NCBI RefSeq assembly: GCF_013466985.1
Contig: NZ_CP059164.1
Location: 2,799,001 to 2,863,000, forward strand
DNA length: 64,000 nucleotides
DNA from: Nocardioides ungokensis
GTDB lineage: Bacteria; Actinomycetota; Actinomycetes; Propionibacteriales; Nocardioidaceae
Direction: 5' to 3'
A program made the position numbers and the translations under genes. Within the stretch, counting starts at the first letter, position 1. Each line of letters opens with the position of its first letter. Below are positions 49,155-57,379 of the stretch, one piece after another. The notes beneath the pieces are model-generated. The model was not told the origin of the DNA, made no database searches, and saw only the letters and a list, made by a program, of their open reading frames with translations.

Positions 49155-49859
49155 ATGCAGCTCCGTCGTCCCGCCGCGCTCCTGGCCGCCCTGCTGGCCA
49201 CGGTTGCGTTGAGCGCGTGCACCAACGCCAGCTCCTCGTCCGGCTCGACCGAGAAATCGCCCCGCGAGGTGCTGGCTGCGGCGAAGAAGACCCTCGACGG
49301 GACCAGCGGGGTCTCCCTCGCGCTCACCACCGACAACCTGCCCTCCGGGGTCACCGGCGTGGAGCGGGCCGAGGGGGTCGCCACGCACGACCCGGCGTTC
49401 GACGGGAAGATCACCGTGGTGCTCTCGGGCCAGCCGTTCGAGGTGCCCGTGGTCTCGGTCGACGGCAAGGTGCACGTCCAGCTGCCCCTCACGCCCGGCT
49501 GGCAGGAGATCGACCCCGCGGACTACGGCGCCCCGGACCCGGCCCAGCTGATGAGCCCCGACCAGGGGTTCTCCTCGCTGCTCACCGCCACGACCGGGGT
49601 CGAGAAGGGCGACAGCGTGCGGGGCGGCACGAACAACAGCGAGGTCCTCACCGAGTACACCGGCACCGTCGCCGGTGACGTGGTCAAGAACGTCATCCCC
49701 ACCGCCTCGGGCAACTTCGACGCGACGTACACCGTCAGCGACAGCGGCCAGCTGCGCAAGGCCGACCTGACCGGGGTGTTCTACAAGAACTCCCCCTCGA
49801 TGACCTACAGCGTCACCTTCGACGACTACGGCACCCAGAAGACGATCACCGCGCCGTGA
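49155..49859 (+). CDS. LppX/LprAFG-type lipoprotein (LprG-like)
   Basis: A 234-residue lipoprotein. The signal peptide MQLRRPAALLAALLATVALS ends in lipobox LSAC with Cys21; a Ser-rich linker follows. The mature part shows the LppX_LprAFG pattern (GVSLALTTDNLPSGVTGVER, FEVPVVSVDGKVHVQLPLTP). LprG of M. tuberculosis binds triacylated glycolipids and works with the MFS protein P55 encoded next to it. The same pairing is seen here: an MFS gene starts eight bases downstream. Confidence 0.88.
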   Translation: MQLRRPAALLAALLATVALSACTNASSSSGSTEKSPREVLAAAKKTLDGTSGVSLALTTDNLPSGVTGVERAEGVATHDPAFDGKITVVLSGQPFEVPVVSVDGKVHVQLPLTPGWQEIDPADYGAPDPAQLMSPDQGFSSLLTATTGVEKGDSVRGGTNNSEVLTEYTGTVAGDVVKNVIPTASGNFDATYTVSDSGQLRKADLTGVFYKNSPSMTYSVTFDDYGTQKTITAP

Positions 49860-49866
49860 CGCGCCC

Positions 49867-51693
49867 ATGACCGGCCGGCCGCGGCTGCTGCTGGGGCTGG
49901 CAGCGATCGCCGTCGCCTTCGCGGCCGCCGACACCTACGTGGTGGTGCTCGCGCTGCCGGACATGATGAACAGCGTCGGCATCCCGATCGACCAGCTCCA
50001 ACGGGCCGCGCCGATCGTCTCCGGCTTCCTGCTGGGGTACGTCGCCATGCTGCCCCTGATCGGGCGGATCGCCGACCTGCGCGGCCGGGTGCCGGTGCTC
50101 GTGGCCGCCCTGGTGCTCTTCGCGTTCGGCTCCCTGGTGACCACCCTCGCCTACGACATGCCCTCCCTGGTCGGCGGCCGGTTCCTCCAGGGGGTCGGCG
50201 GCGGCGGCCTGGTCCCGGCGACCCTGGCCCTGGTCGCCGACCTCTACCCCGCCGACCGGCGCGGGGTCCCGCTCGGCGTGGTCTCTGCCGTCCAGGAGCT
50301 CGGCAGCGTGCTGGGGCCGCTCTTCGGCGCCGTCGTGCTCGCGCTCGCCGACTGGCGCGCGATCTTCCTGATCAACCTCGCCGTAGGACTGGTCCTCGCC
50401 GCAGCCATCCGCGCCGCCGCCGGAGCCTCAGCGGTCGAGGTGCGAGTCGAGGACCTCCCGGCTGTTGAGGTGCGAGCCGAGGACCTCCCGTCGGTTGAGG
50501 TGCGTGCGAAGCGAGCCTCGAAACCCCGCAGACCGCGAGCAGACCTCGTCGGCGCCGTGCTCCTCCTCCTCACGCTGGCCACCGGCGTGCTCGTATTCGT
50601 GCGCCCGACCCCGATCATGCGCGACCTGACGTGGGGGCAGATCTTCATCCCGTTCGTCGGCGACGGGCGCTGGCTGACCCCGGTCGGCGTCGTGGCGATG
50701 GCGGCGGCGTTGCTGTTCCTGGTGCGGTGCGCAACCGCCGCACGGCCGCTGGTCGACCTGCCCGCCTGGGTGCGGACCGCCCGCGAGGCGGACCTGGTGG
50801 GTGCGCTGTTCCTCGCGGTCGCGCTGGCCGGGGTGATCCTGGCGTTCGCGACCGCCGACCCCAAGGTCCAGGTCTTCTCCGACCAGGGCGCGTGGTACCT
50901 CCTCGGCTCGGCGCTCGCGACGGTCGCGTTCGTCCTGCACCTGCGCCGCTCCGAGTCGCCGCTGGTGCCGGCCGGCGCCCTGCGGCGTACCCCCGCCTGG
51001 GGGGCGATGCTGGTGAGCTTCTTCGTCGGCGCCGCCCTGATCGCGGCGCTGATCGACATCCCGATCTTCGCGCGCACCACCGTCTACCCCGACTCGCAGC
51101 TGCTGGCCGCACTGGTGCTGGTCCGCTTCCTGGTCGCGCTGCCGGTCGGCGCGGTCATCGGCGGCTACCTCACCCGCAGCGTCGACGCCGGCGTGGTCGC
51201 GGCCATGGGCATGGCGCTCGCAGCTCTCGGGTTCGTCCTGATGAGCCGGTGGGGGCTGACCAGCCTCGACGACCTGTCGGCCAACGTCCCGCTGCTCCTC
51301 GGTGGCCTCGGCTTCGGGCTGGCGCTCGCTCCGGTGAACGCTGCCGTCCTCGCCAGCACCGGCGACCGCGTCCACGGGCTCGCGAGCGCGCTGGTGGTCG
51401 TGGCGCGGATGGTCGGCATGCTGGTCGGGATCTCCGCGCTCACCACGATCGGCCTGCGTCGCTACTACGCCGAGCAGGCCGACCTGCCGTCGGCGCGCGA
51501 GGTCTGCGGCAGCAGCACCCGGTGCGACGAGTTCACCAACCTGCTGCGGGTGGCAGGCATCTCGCAGGAGCACACCGTCTTCGCCGGCGCCGCGGTCTGC
51601 GCGGTGGTCGCCGCGGTGCTGGCCCTGGTGCTCTTCCGCGGCGCAGCCACCCGGGCCGTGGGCGCCCGCGAGATGCTGCGCGCGGCCGGATGA
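49867..51693 (+). CDS. MFS transporter, DHA2 type (P55-like)
   Basis: A 608-residue transporter with about 14 TM segments. Early blocks are ADTYVVVLALPDMMNSVGIP, GRIADLRGRVPVLVAALVLF and GRFLQGVGGGGLVPATLALV. Between TM6 and TM7 (about residues 189-221) there is a repeat-derived insertion (see 50431). The protein ends with a loop holding VCGSSTRC. With the LprG-like lipoprotein upstream it resembles the LprG-P55 operon (Rv1411c-Rv1410c) that exports triacylglycerides and affects drug resistance. Confidence 0.88.
   Translation: MTGRPRLLLGLAAIAVAFAAADTYVVVLALPDMMNSVGIPIDQLQRAAPIVSGFLLGYVAMLPLIGRIADLRGRVPVLVAALVLFAFGSLVTTLAYDMPSLVGGRFLQGVGGGGLVPATLALVADLYPADRRGVPLGVVSAVQELGSVLGPLFGAVVLALADWRAIFLINLAVGLVLAAAIRAAAGASAVEVRVEDLPAVEVRAEDLPSVEVRAKRASKPRRPRADLVGAVLLLLTLATGVLVFVRPTPIMRDLTWGQIFIPFVGDGRWLTPVGVVAMAAALLFLVRCATAARPLVDLPAWVRTAREADLVGALFLAVALAGVILAFATADPKVQVFSDQGAWYLLGSALATVAFVLHLRRSESPLVPAGALRRTPAWGAMLVSFFVGAALIAALIDIPIFARTTVYPDSQLLAALVLVRFLVALPVGAVIGGYLTRSVDAGVVAAMGMALAALGFVLMSRWGLTSLDDLSANVPLLLGGLGFGLALAPVNAAVLASTGDRVHGLASALVVVARMVGMLVGISALTTIGLRRYYAEQADLPSAREVCGSSTRCDEFTNLLRVAGISQEHTVFAGAAVCAVVAAVLALVLFRGAATRAVGAREMLRAAG
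50431..50529 (+). repeat. In-frame coding repeat of an intergenic repeat type, family C
   Basis: Two 30-base units (50431-50460, 50461-50490) and a third diverging one (50491-50529) encode AVEVRVEDLP, AVEVRAEDLP and SVEVRAKRASKP. The third contains GGTTGAGGTGCGTGCGAAGC followed by GAGCCTCGAAACC, which I recall as a dispersed intergenic repeat of Nocardioides-like genomes. Confidence 0.75.
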
Positions 51694-51714
51694 GAGTCCG
51701 ATAGCGTCGGACTC

Positions 51715-52209
51715 GTGGACGACTTCGACGACCTTCTCTCTGCCAACAAGGACTTCGCCGCGAACTTCACGCTCGGCGGCTTCGACGGCGTGGCCCACGC
51801 GGGCGTCGCCATCGTGACCTGCATGGACTCCCGCATCGACCCACTGCGGATGGTGGGCCTGAGCGCCGGCGACGCCAAGATCTTCCGCAACCCCGGTGGT
51901 CGCGTCACCGACGCCGCGCTGGAGGCGCTGGTCCTCGGGGCGCACCTGCTCAACGTGTCCCGGATCATGGTGGTCCCCCACACCCGCTGCGCGATGGCCT
52001 CCAACACCGAGGCCGAGCTCCACGAGCGGGTCGGGCAGTCAGCCGGGCAGGACGCCTCCTGGCAGGCCTTCCACGTCGTCGAGGACCAGGTCGCCGCCCT
52101 CGAGGAGGACGTCCGCCGGGTCCGCTCGCACCCGCTCATCCCGGAGTCGGTGCTCGTCGGCGGCTTCCTCTACGACGTCGACAGCGGGCTGCTGGAGCAG
52201 CACTTCTAG
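51715..52209 (+). CDS. Beta-carbonic anhydrase
   Basis: A 164-residue zinc enzyme for CO2/bicarbonate interconversion. Zinc ligands are in VTCMDSRIDP (Cys), VVPHTRCAM (His and Cys), with the Asp/Arg dyad DSR. The group is the short actinobacterial beta-CA (like Rv1284). GTG 51715 is the start. It follows the MFS gene by 21 bases. Confidence 0.93.
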   Translation: MDDFDDLLSANKDFAANFTLGGFDGVAHAGVAIVTCMDSRIDPLRMVGLSAGDAKIFRNPGGRVTDAALEALVLGAHLLNVSRIMVVPHTRCAMASNTEAELHERVGQSAGQDASWQAFHVVEDQVAALEEDVRRVRSHPLIPESVLVGGFLYDVDSGLLEQHF

Positions 52210-52221
52210 GCCCGGACCGCC

Positions 52222-52653
52222 TCAGCCGGGCGCGACGAAGATGCAGAAGCGGTGGCCGGCCGGGTCGGCGTACACGCGCAGCGGCTCGTGCGGGTCGTCG
52301 CTGCGGTCCAGGACCAGCCGGGCTCCGAGCGCCAGGGCCCGCTGGTGCTGCGCGTCCAGCTCGGCGCGGCTGGTCACGGTGAGGTCCAGGTGCATCTGCT
52401 GGGGTACGCCGGGCTCCGGCCAGGTCGTCTCCACGTGGTCCTCGGCCTGCTGGAACGCCAGCCCCCGCTCCCCCGAGGGCCGGAGCAGCACCAGCCAGTC
52501 CTCGTCCTGCGCGGCCGGGTCGTCCTCGCGCGGCTCGTCGCCGGCGCGATAGGTGAAGCCCAGCAGCTTGCGGTAGAACTCCGCGAGCGCGCGGGGGTAG
52601 GGGCAGTCCAGCACGGGCTGCAGCAGTCGCGGGACGTCGTTGACGATGCCCAT
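52222..52653 (-). CDS. VOC/glyoxalase family protein
   Basis: A 143-residue glyoxalase-fold protein with two beta-alpha-beta-beta-beta modules: VLDCPYPRALAEFYRKLLGF, HLDLTVTSRAELDAQHQRAL, and VYADPAGHRFCIFVAPG. Metal ligands cannot be assigned with certainty. Function unknown; converges on carbonic anhydrase. Confidence 0.88.
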   Translation of the reverse strand: MGIVNDVPRLLQPVLDCPYPRALAEFYRKLLGFTYRAGDEPREDDPAAQDEDWLVLLRPSGERGLAFQQAEDHVETTWPEPGVPQQMHLDLTVTSRAELDAQHQRALALGARLVLDRSDDPHEPLRVYADPAGHRFCIFVAPG

Positions 52654-52758
52654 GCCCGCGACGCTAGCAGCGGCCGGGCCGAGGGCGTGACGGACGTCAT
52701 GCCGGCGTGGGCCCGCTCGTCAGGTCTCTGTCAGAACTGGCCACCTAACGTCCATCGG

Positions 52759-53586
52759 GTGACTTCCTCCTCCACCGACTCCCTGTCCCCGACCGCTCAG
52801 TCCCCGACCGCGTCGGTCGACTCCGGCCGGCGCCAGCCGATCGCGGCGAAGGTCCCCGAGATCACCGCCCTGTTCTGGGTGATCAAGATCCTCACCACCG
52901 GCATGGGTGAGGCGGCCTCCGACGGCCTGGGAGAGGCCAGCCTGGTGCTCGGCGGGGTGATCGGCGTCGGGGGCTTCTTCCTGGCGCTGTGGCTGCAGCT
53001 GCGCAGCGACCGCTACCACGCCCCGACGTACTGGTTCTGCGTCTCGATGGTCGCTGTGTTCGGCACGATCATGGCCGACATCCTCCACGTCGCGACCGGG
53101 CTGTCGTACTACATCACCTCGGCGTTCTACGCCGTCGTCGTCGGCGTGCTCTTCACCCGCTGGCACCGCTCGGAGGGCACCCTGTCGATCCACCACATCG
53201 ACACCCGCCGCCGCGAGCGCTTCTACTGGGCGACCGTGCTGGCCACCTTCGCGCTCGGCACCGCCGTCGGCGACCTGACCGGCCTGACGATGAACCTCGG
53301 CTTCCTGCCGTCCGGCTTCCTGTTCCTCGCGGCCATCCTGGTGCCGCTGGTGGCGTGGCGGCTCGGCGTCAACGGGACCCTGTGCTTCTGGGCGGCCTAC
53401 GTCCTCACCCGTCCGCTGGGCGCGTCGTTCGCCGACTGGATCGGCAAGGACCACGCGATCGGCGGCGGACTCGGGTTCGGCGACCTGCGCCTGACCGGCC
53501 TCCTGATCGTGGCGATCGCCGCGCTGGTGACGTGGGCCCACCGCTCGGGTCACGACATCCAGAAGCCGATCCCGGTCGACGCCTGA
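52759..53586 (+). CDS. Conserved polytopic membrane protein (COG4705-like)
   Basis: A 275-residue protein with a Ser/Thr-rich cytoplasmic start and about eight TM segments. The duplicated motif is visible: KILTTGMGEAASDGLGE early, and FWAAYVLTRPLGASFADWIG late. That pairing is typical of COG4705 membrane proteins of unknown function. GTG 52759 was chosen as the first good start after the divergent VOC gene. Confidence 0.85.
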   Translation: MTSSSTDSLSPTAQSPTASVDSGRRQPIAAKVPEITALFWVIKILTTGMGEAASDGLGEASLVLGGVIGVGGFFLALWLQLRSDRYHAPTYWFCVSMVAVFGTIMADILHVATGLSYYITSAFYAVVVGVLFTRWHRSEGTLSIHHIDTRRRERFYWATVLATFALGTAVGDLTGLTMNLGFLPSGFLFLAAILVPLVAWRLGVNGTLCFWAAYVLTRPLGASFADWIGKDHAIGGGLGFGDLRLTGLLIVAIAALVTWAHRSGHDIQKPIPVDA

Positions 53587-53678
53587 CCGCCAGGGTGGCG
53601 GTGGCCCAGCCACCGAAACCACGCCCGAAACGGTGGCAAGCTCACCGCGACCTCGATCTGGGGTCGGGGCCGCGCACC

Positions 53679-53732
53679 GATTGGTCACCAACCGCATCTC
53701 CAGCGGACGAAACGTGCGGTTGGTGACCAATC
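53679..53732. repeat. Intergenic palindromic repeat, family A, copy 3
   Basis: GATTGGTCACCAACCGCA at 53679-53696 and its exact complement TGCGGTTGGTGACCAATC at 53715-53732: an 18-bp perfect stem with an 18-base loop. The 452-base gap 53587-54038 holds this and two more copies and no gene. Confidence 0.92.
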
Positions 53733-53791
53733 CGCACCTCCCCCACCCGTCAGCCGGCCGACGGCCCTGGCCGCAGCACACCCCATCCGCC

Positions 53792-53846
53792 GATTGGTCA
53801 GGAACCGCACGCCAGACGGCCTGAAACGTGCGGTTGGTGACCAATC
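53792..53846. repeat. Intergenic palindromic repeat, family A, copy 4
   Basis: GATTGGTCAGGAACCGCACG pairs with CGTGCGGTTGGTGACCAATC, 20-base arms with two mismatches and a 15-base loop. The right arm is identical to that of copy 5. Confidence 0.92.
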
Positions 53847-53959
53847 CGCACCTCCCGCACCCGGCAGCCGGCCCACGACGACCTCGCCTGCACAGCTGCG
53901 AACGGCCTCAACCGCCCGGCTCGCGAGCCGGCCGACGACCCCTGCCCCGCGCATCCGCC

Positions 53960-54014
53960 GAATGGTCACCAACTGCACGGCAGACAGCCCGAGACGTGCG
54001 GTTGGTGACCAATC
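53960..54014. repeat. Intergenic palindromic repeat, family A, copy 5
   Basis: GAATGGTCACCAACTGCACG pairs with CGTGCGGTTGGTGACCAATC with two mismatches. It ends 24 bases from the parE stop and may act as its terminator. Confidence 0.92.
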
Positions 54015-54038
54015 CGCACGCCCGGACAGACCGGCAGC

Positions 54039-56158
54039 TCAGGCGTCGAGCGCCTCGACGTCCACCTCGTAGGCCCCCTGCACGATGAACTCCTTGCGCG
54101 GAGCGACCTCCGAGCCCATCAGCAGCTCGAAGACGGTCGCGGCCTGGTCGGCGTCGTCGACGGTGATCCGCCGCAGGGTCCGGTGCCGCGGGTCCATGGT
54201 GGTCTCGGCCAGCTGGTTGGCGTCCATCTCACCGAGGCCCTTGTAGCGCTGGACCGGGTCCTTCCACCGGACGTTCCGCTTCTTCAGCTCGGCGAGCTTC
54301 CGCTGCAGCTCGTCGTCGGAGTAGGTATAGACGTACTTGTCCATCCCCTTCTTGGGGTTGGAGAGCTCGATGCGGTGCAGGGGCGGCACCGCGGAGAAGA
54401 CCCGGCCCTCGCGGATCAGGTCGGGCATGTACTTGAAGAAGAGGGTCGCGAGCAGGCAGCGGATGTGGGCACCGTCGGAGTCCGCGTCGGCCATGAAGAT
54501 GATCCGGCCGTAGCGGGCGGCGTCGAGGTCGAAGGTCCGGCCCGAGCCCGCACCGACCACCTGGATGATCGAGGCGCACTCGGCGTTCTTGAGCATGTCG
54601 CCGACCGAGGCCTTCTGGACGTTGAGGATCTTGCCGCGGATGGGCAGCAGCGCCTGGAACTCGGAGTTGCGTGCCAGCTTGGCGGTGCCGAGCGCCGAGT
54701 CGCCCTCGACGATGAAGAGCTCGGTGCGCTCGTTGTCGGTGGCCCGGCAGTCGGCCAGCTTGGAGGGCAGCGCCGAGGACTCCAGCGCGTTCTTGCGGCG
54801 CTGGGTCTCCTTGTGCTGCCGCGCCGCGATCCGGGTCTTCGAGGCCCCGACGACCTTTTCCATGACGAGCTTGGCCTGGGCCTTCTCCAGGCGCTTGGTC
54901 GAGGTCAGGAACTTCTTCAGCTCCGCGGAGACGACCTTGCGTACGGCGGTGCGCACCGCCGGCGTGCCGAGGATCTCCTTGGTCTGCCCTCGAACTGCGG
55001 CTCGGCCAGGCGCACCGTCACGACCGCGGTCATGCCCTCGAGGACGTCGTCCTTGAGCACGTCGGCGTCGTTGACCTTGAGCGCCTTGGTCGAGCGCATC
55101 ACGTCGTTGAAGGTCTTGGTCACCGCCTGCTCGAAGCCGCTGACGTGGGTGCCGCCCTTCGGGGTCGCGATGACGTTGACGAACGAGCGCAGCTCGGTGT
55201 CGTAGCCGGTCCCCCACCGCACGGCGACGTCGACGCCGAGCTCGCGCTCGACCTCCTGCGGGGTCATGTGCCCCTTGTCGTCGAGCAGCGGGACGGTCTC
55301 GGTGAAGGTGTCGGAACCCTGGAGCCGCAGGATGTCGGTGACGGCCTCGTCGTGGGCGAGGAACTCCGCGAACTCCGCGATCCCGCCGTCGTGGCGGAAC
55401 TTCTCCTCCACCAGCTGGTCGCCCCGCAGGTCGCGGATGACCAGCTCGAGGCCGGGCACGATGAACGAGGTCTGCCGGGCGCGCCCGAGCAGGCCCTCGA
55501 ACTCGAAGGTCGCGTCCTTGGTGAAGATCTGGCGGTCCGGCCAGAACCGGATCCGGGTGCCGCTGCGACCCTTGGCCACCCGGCTGCCCTTGCGGGTGAG
55601 CCCCGATCTGGGCTCGAACGCCGCGTCGGGGGCGTCGTCGGCGAAGACGCCCGGCACGCCGCGGCGGAAGGACAGGCCCTGCTGCGCAGGCGAGCGGTCC
55701 ACGTCGATGTCCATGCGCGCCGACAGCGCGTTGACGACCGACAGGCCGACGCCGTGCAGGCCGCCGGTGGCGACGTACGAGCCGCCGCCGAACTTGCCCC
55801 CGGCGTGCAGCTTGGTCGCGACCACCTCGACGCCCGGCAGCCCGGTCTTGGGCTCCTTGTCGGTCGGGATGCCGCGGCCGTCGTCGTGCACCTCGGCGGA
55901 GCCGTCGGCGTGGAGGGTCACCTCGACCCGGTGGGCGGCCCCCGCGAGGGCCTCGTCCACACCGTTGTCGATGATCTCCCACAGGCAGTGCATCAGGCCG
56001 CGGGTGTCCGTGGACCCGATGTACATGCCGGGTCGCTTCCGGACCGCCTCGAGGCCCTCGAGGACCAGGAGGTGGGCGGCGTTGTACGTGTTGTCGATCG
56101 TCGGCTCCCAGCGTGCGCAAATCCGGTGTCCGTGCGGGGCCGAATCTACCTGCGACAC
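54039..56158 (-). pseudogene. parE: DNA topoisomerase IV subunit B, interrupted by one frameshift in this sequence
   Basis: The ATPase half reads from YNAAHLLVLEGLEAVRKRPG through EIIDNGVDEALAG (Mg-ATP Asn), GRGIPTDKE and GLHGVGLSVVNAL. At 54986 one base is missing: adding C on the minus strand joins LAEPQFEG to QTKEILGTPAVR. The TOPRIM half then follows with FIVEGDSALG, FMADADSDGAHIRCL and YKGLGEMDANQLAETTMDP. Total about 707 residues, normal for ParE. No ATG is near the expected N-terminus; GTG 56158 is taken, ATG 56224 is an alternative. Probably intact in the organism. Confidence 0.87.
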
Positions 56159-56496
56159 GCCGGACGCCGCACAAGGCTCGCCTGCCGACCGGCAACTGGG
56201 GTCGGGGGCTACCGTGGGCTCCACGACAGCTTCACAGCACCACCGTGGGGGACGTCACGATGTGGACACGATCGGGTATATCGATCGGCGTTCTGCAACC
56301 GGACACCCCGTACGGGCGTCACACTCGAAAGGGCTAGACAACTTCCTCCCCAATATTGGGATCCCGATGTGTGGGAACCGTAGGGGCGGGGAAGACCCAC
56401 CATGATTGGATTGCGTGTCCGGTCACACGGGGGACGGGAATCTTTGATACCCGCCACTACGTTGAGCAAGACACGATGACCAGAAATGAGGCCGAT
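56159..56496. other. Intergenic region upstream of parE and of the DUF7455 gene
   Basis: About 338 bases between divergent genes. It should hold both promoters. An imperfect inverted repeat GGGAATC, TTT, GATACCC lies at 56436-56452. No confident -35/-10 pair was found. An in-frame ATG at 56476 could extend the DUF7455 gene by seven residues. Confidence 0.5.
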
Positions 56497-56730
56497 GTGA
56501 CCACTGCAGTTGCCCCTAGTTCCGCCGCCCTCACGGCCGCGGATCGCTGCGACCGTTGCGGAGCCCAGGCCTACCTTCGCGTGGAGCTCCAGACCGGCGG
56601 CGAGCTTCTCTTCTGCGCACACCACGCCCGCGAGCACGGCGACAAGCTTCGTCAGATCGCTGCGAACGTGCAGGACGAGACCCACAAGCTCGCCAACACG
56701 CCGAGCACCGCGCCTGAGCCCGAGCTCTGA
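56497..56730 (+). CDS. DUF7455 small zinc-ribbon protein
   Basis: A 77-residue protein beginning VTTAVAPSSAALTAADRCDR. The CDRCGAQAYLRVELQTGGEL and FCAHHAREHGDKL blocks hold two Cys plus Cys/His/His, a zinc ribbon typical of DUF7455. In actinobacteria it lies beside parE and the primary sigma factor gene. GTG 56497 has GAGG six bases upstream. A strong terminator follows. Confidence 0.85.
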   Translation: MTTAVAPSSAALTAADRCDRCGAQAYLRVELQTGGELLFCAHHAREHGDKLRQIAANVQDETHKLANTPSTAPEPEL

Positions 56731-56754
56731 CCGACCCGCAACCCACCAGTCGTC

Positions 56755-56790
56755 CCGACGGCCCCGGACCGCAAGGTCCGGGGCCGTCGG
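56755..56790. terminator. Strong hairpin after the DUF7455 gene
   Basis: CCGACGGCCCCGGACC, loop GCAA, GGTCCGGGGCCGTCGG: a perfect 16-bp stem. Confidence 0.88.
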
Positions 56791-56797
56791 CATTTGC

Positions 56798-56836
56798 TGA
56801 CTGTCCGGGCTGACTGGCCGGGCTGACTGGCCGGGC
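56798..56836. repeat. Three tandem 13-bp repeats
   Basis: TGACTGTCCGGGC followed by two copies of TGACTGGCCGGGC, without gaps, between the terminator and the DUF456 gene. Probably replication slippage. Confidence 0.8.
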
Positions 56837-56860
56837 GGGTGCTGTGGGAGGGTGTGCCGC

Positions 56861-57336
56861 GTGAGTCCGCTCGAGCTCTGCCTCGCACTGGTCGTGGTGG
56901 TGGGTCTCGTCGGCGTGCTGGTGCCCGTCCTGCCGGGCTCGGTGCTGGTCCTCGGGTCCGTCTTCGTGTGGACGCTCGCCGAGGGCGGGGCCACCGCGTG
57001 GACCGTCCTGGTCGTCGCCACTCTCTTCATCGCCGCCGGGACGGTGGTGAAGTACGTCGTCCCCGGCCGTCGGCTCCAGCAGGCCGGGGTCCCGACCTCG
57101 ACCCAGTGGTGGGGCGCCCTGGGGGCCTTCGCGGGCTTCTTCGTGGTGCCGGTCGTGGGACTGTTCCTCGGCTTCGTCGCGGGCGTGTACGCCGCCGAGC
57201 GCCAACGTGTCGGCCACGACTCCGCCTGGCCGTCCACGCTCGCGGCCCTGCGCGCCGCCGGCCTCAGCATCCTGATCGAGCTCGTCGCGGCGATCCTGGC
57301 GGCCACCACCTGGGTGGGGGGGTGGCGATCACGTGA
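56861..57336 (+). pseudogene. DUF456 family membrane protein, frameshifted in a G run
   Basis: About 158 residues with four TM segments: LCLALVVVVGLVGVLVPVLP, then FVWTLAEGGATAWTVLVVAT and a Gly-rich ALGAFAGFFVVPVVGLFLGF motif, typical of DUF456 (YqgC-like). Near the end the G run at 57316-57322 has seven G; eight would give TTWVGGVAIT and the TGA at 57334-57336. As sequenced, the frame runs on into the downstream transporter gene and makes a false 452-residue fusion. GTG 56861 follows GGGAGG. Confidence 0.8.
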
Positions 57337-57379
57337 TCGTGCCCGCTGCACGGCGGTCGCGAGCGGGAGATCCCACCTG

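Noticed and set aside
53679..54014. CRISPR array
   Set aside because: Three similar units are present, but each is a large palindrome with uneven spacing (about 113 and 168 bases) and near-identical loops, and no cas gene is in the window.
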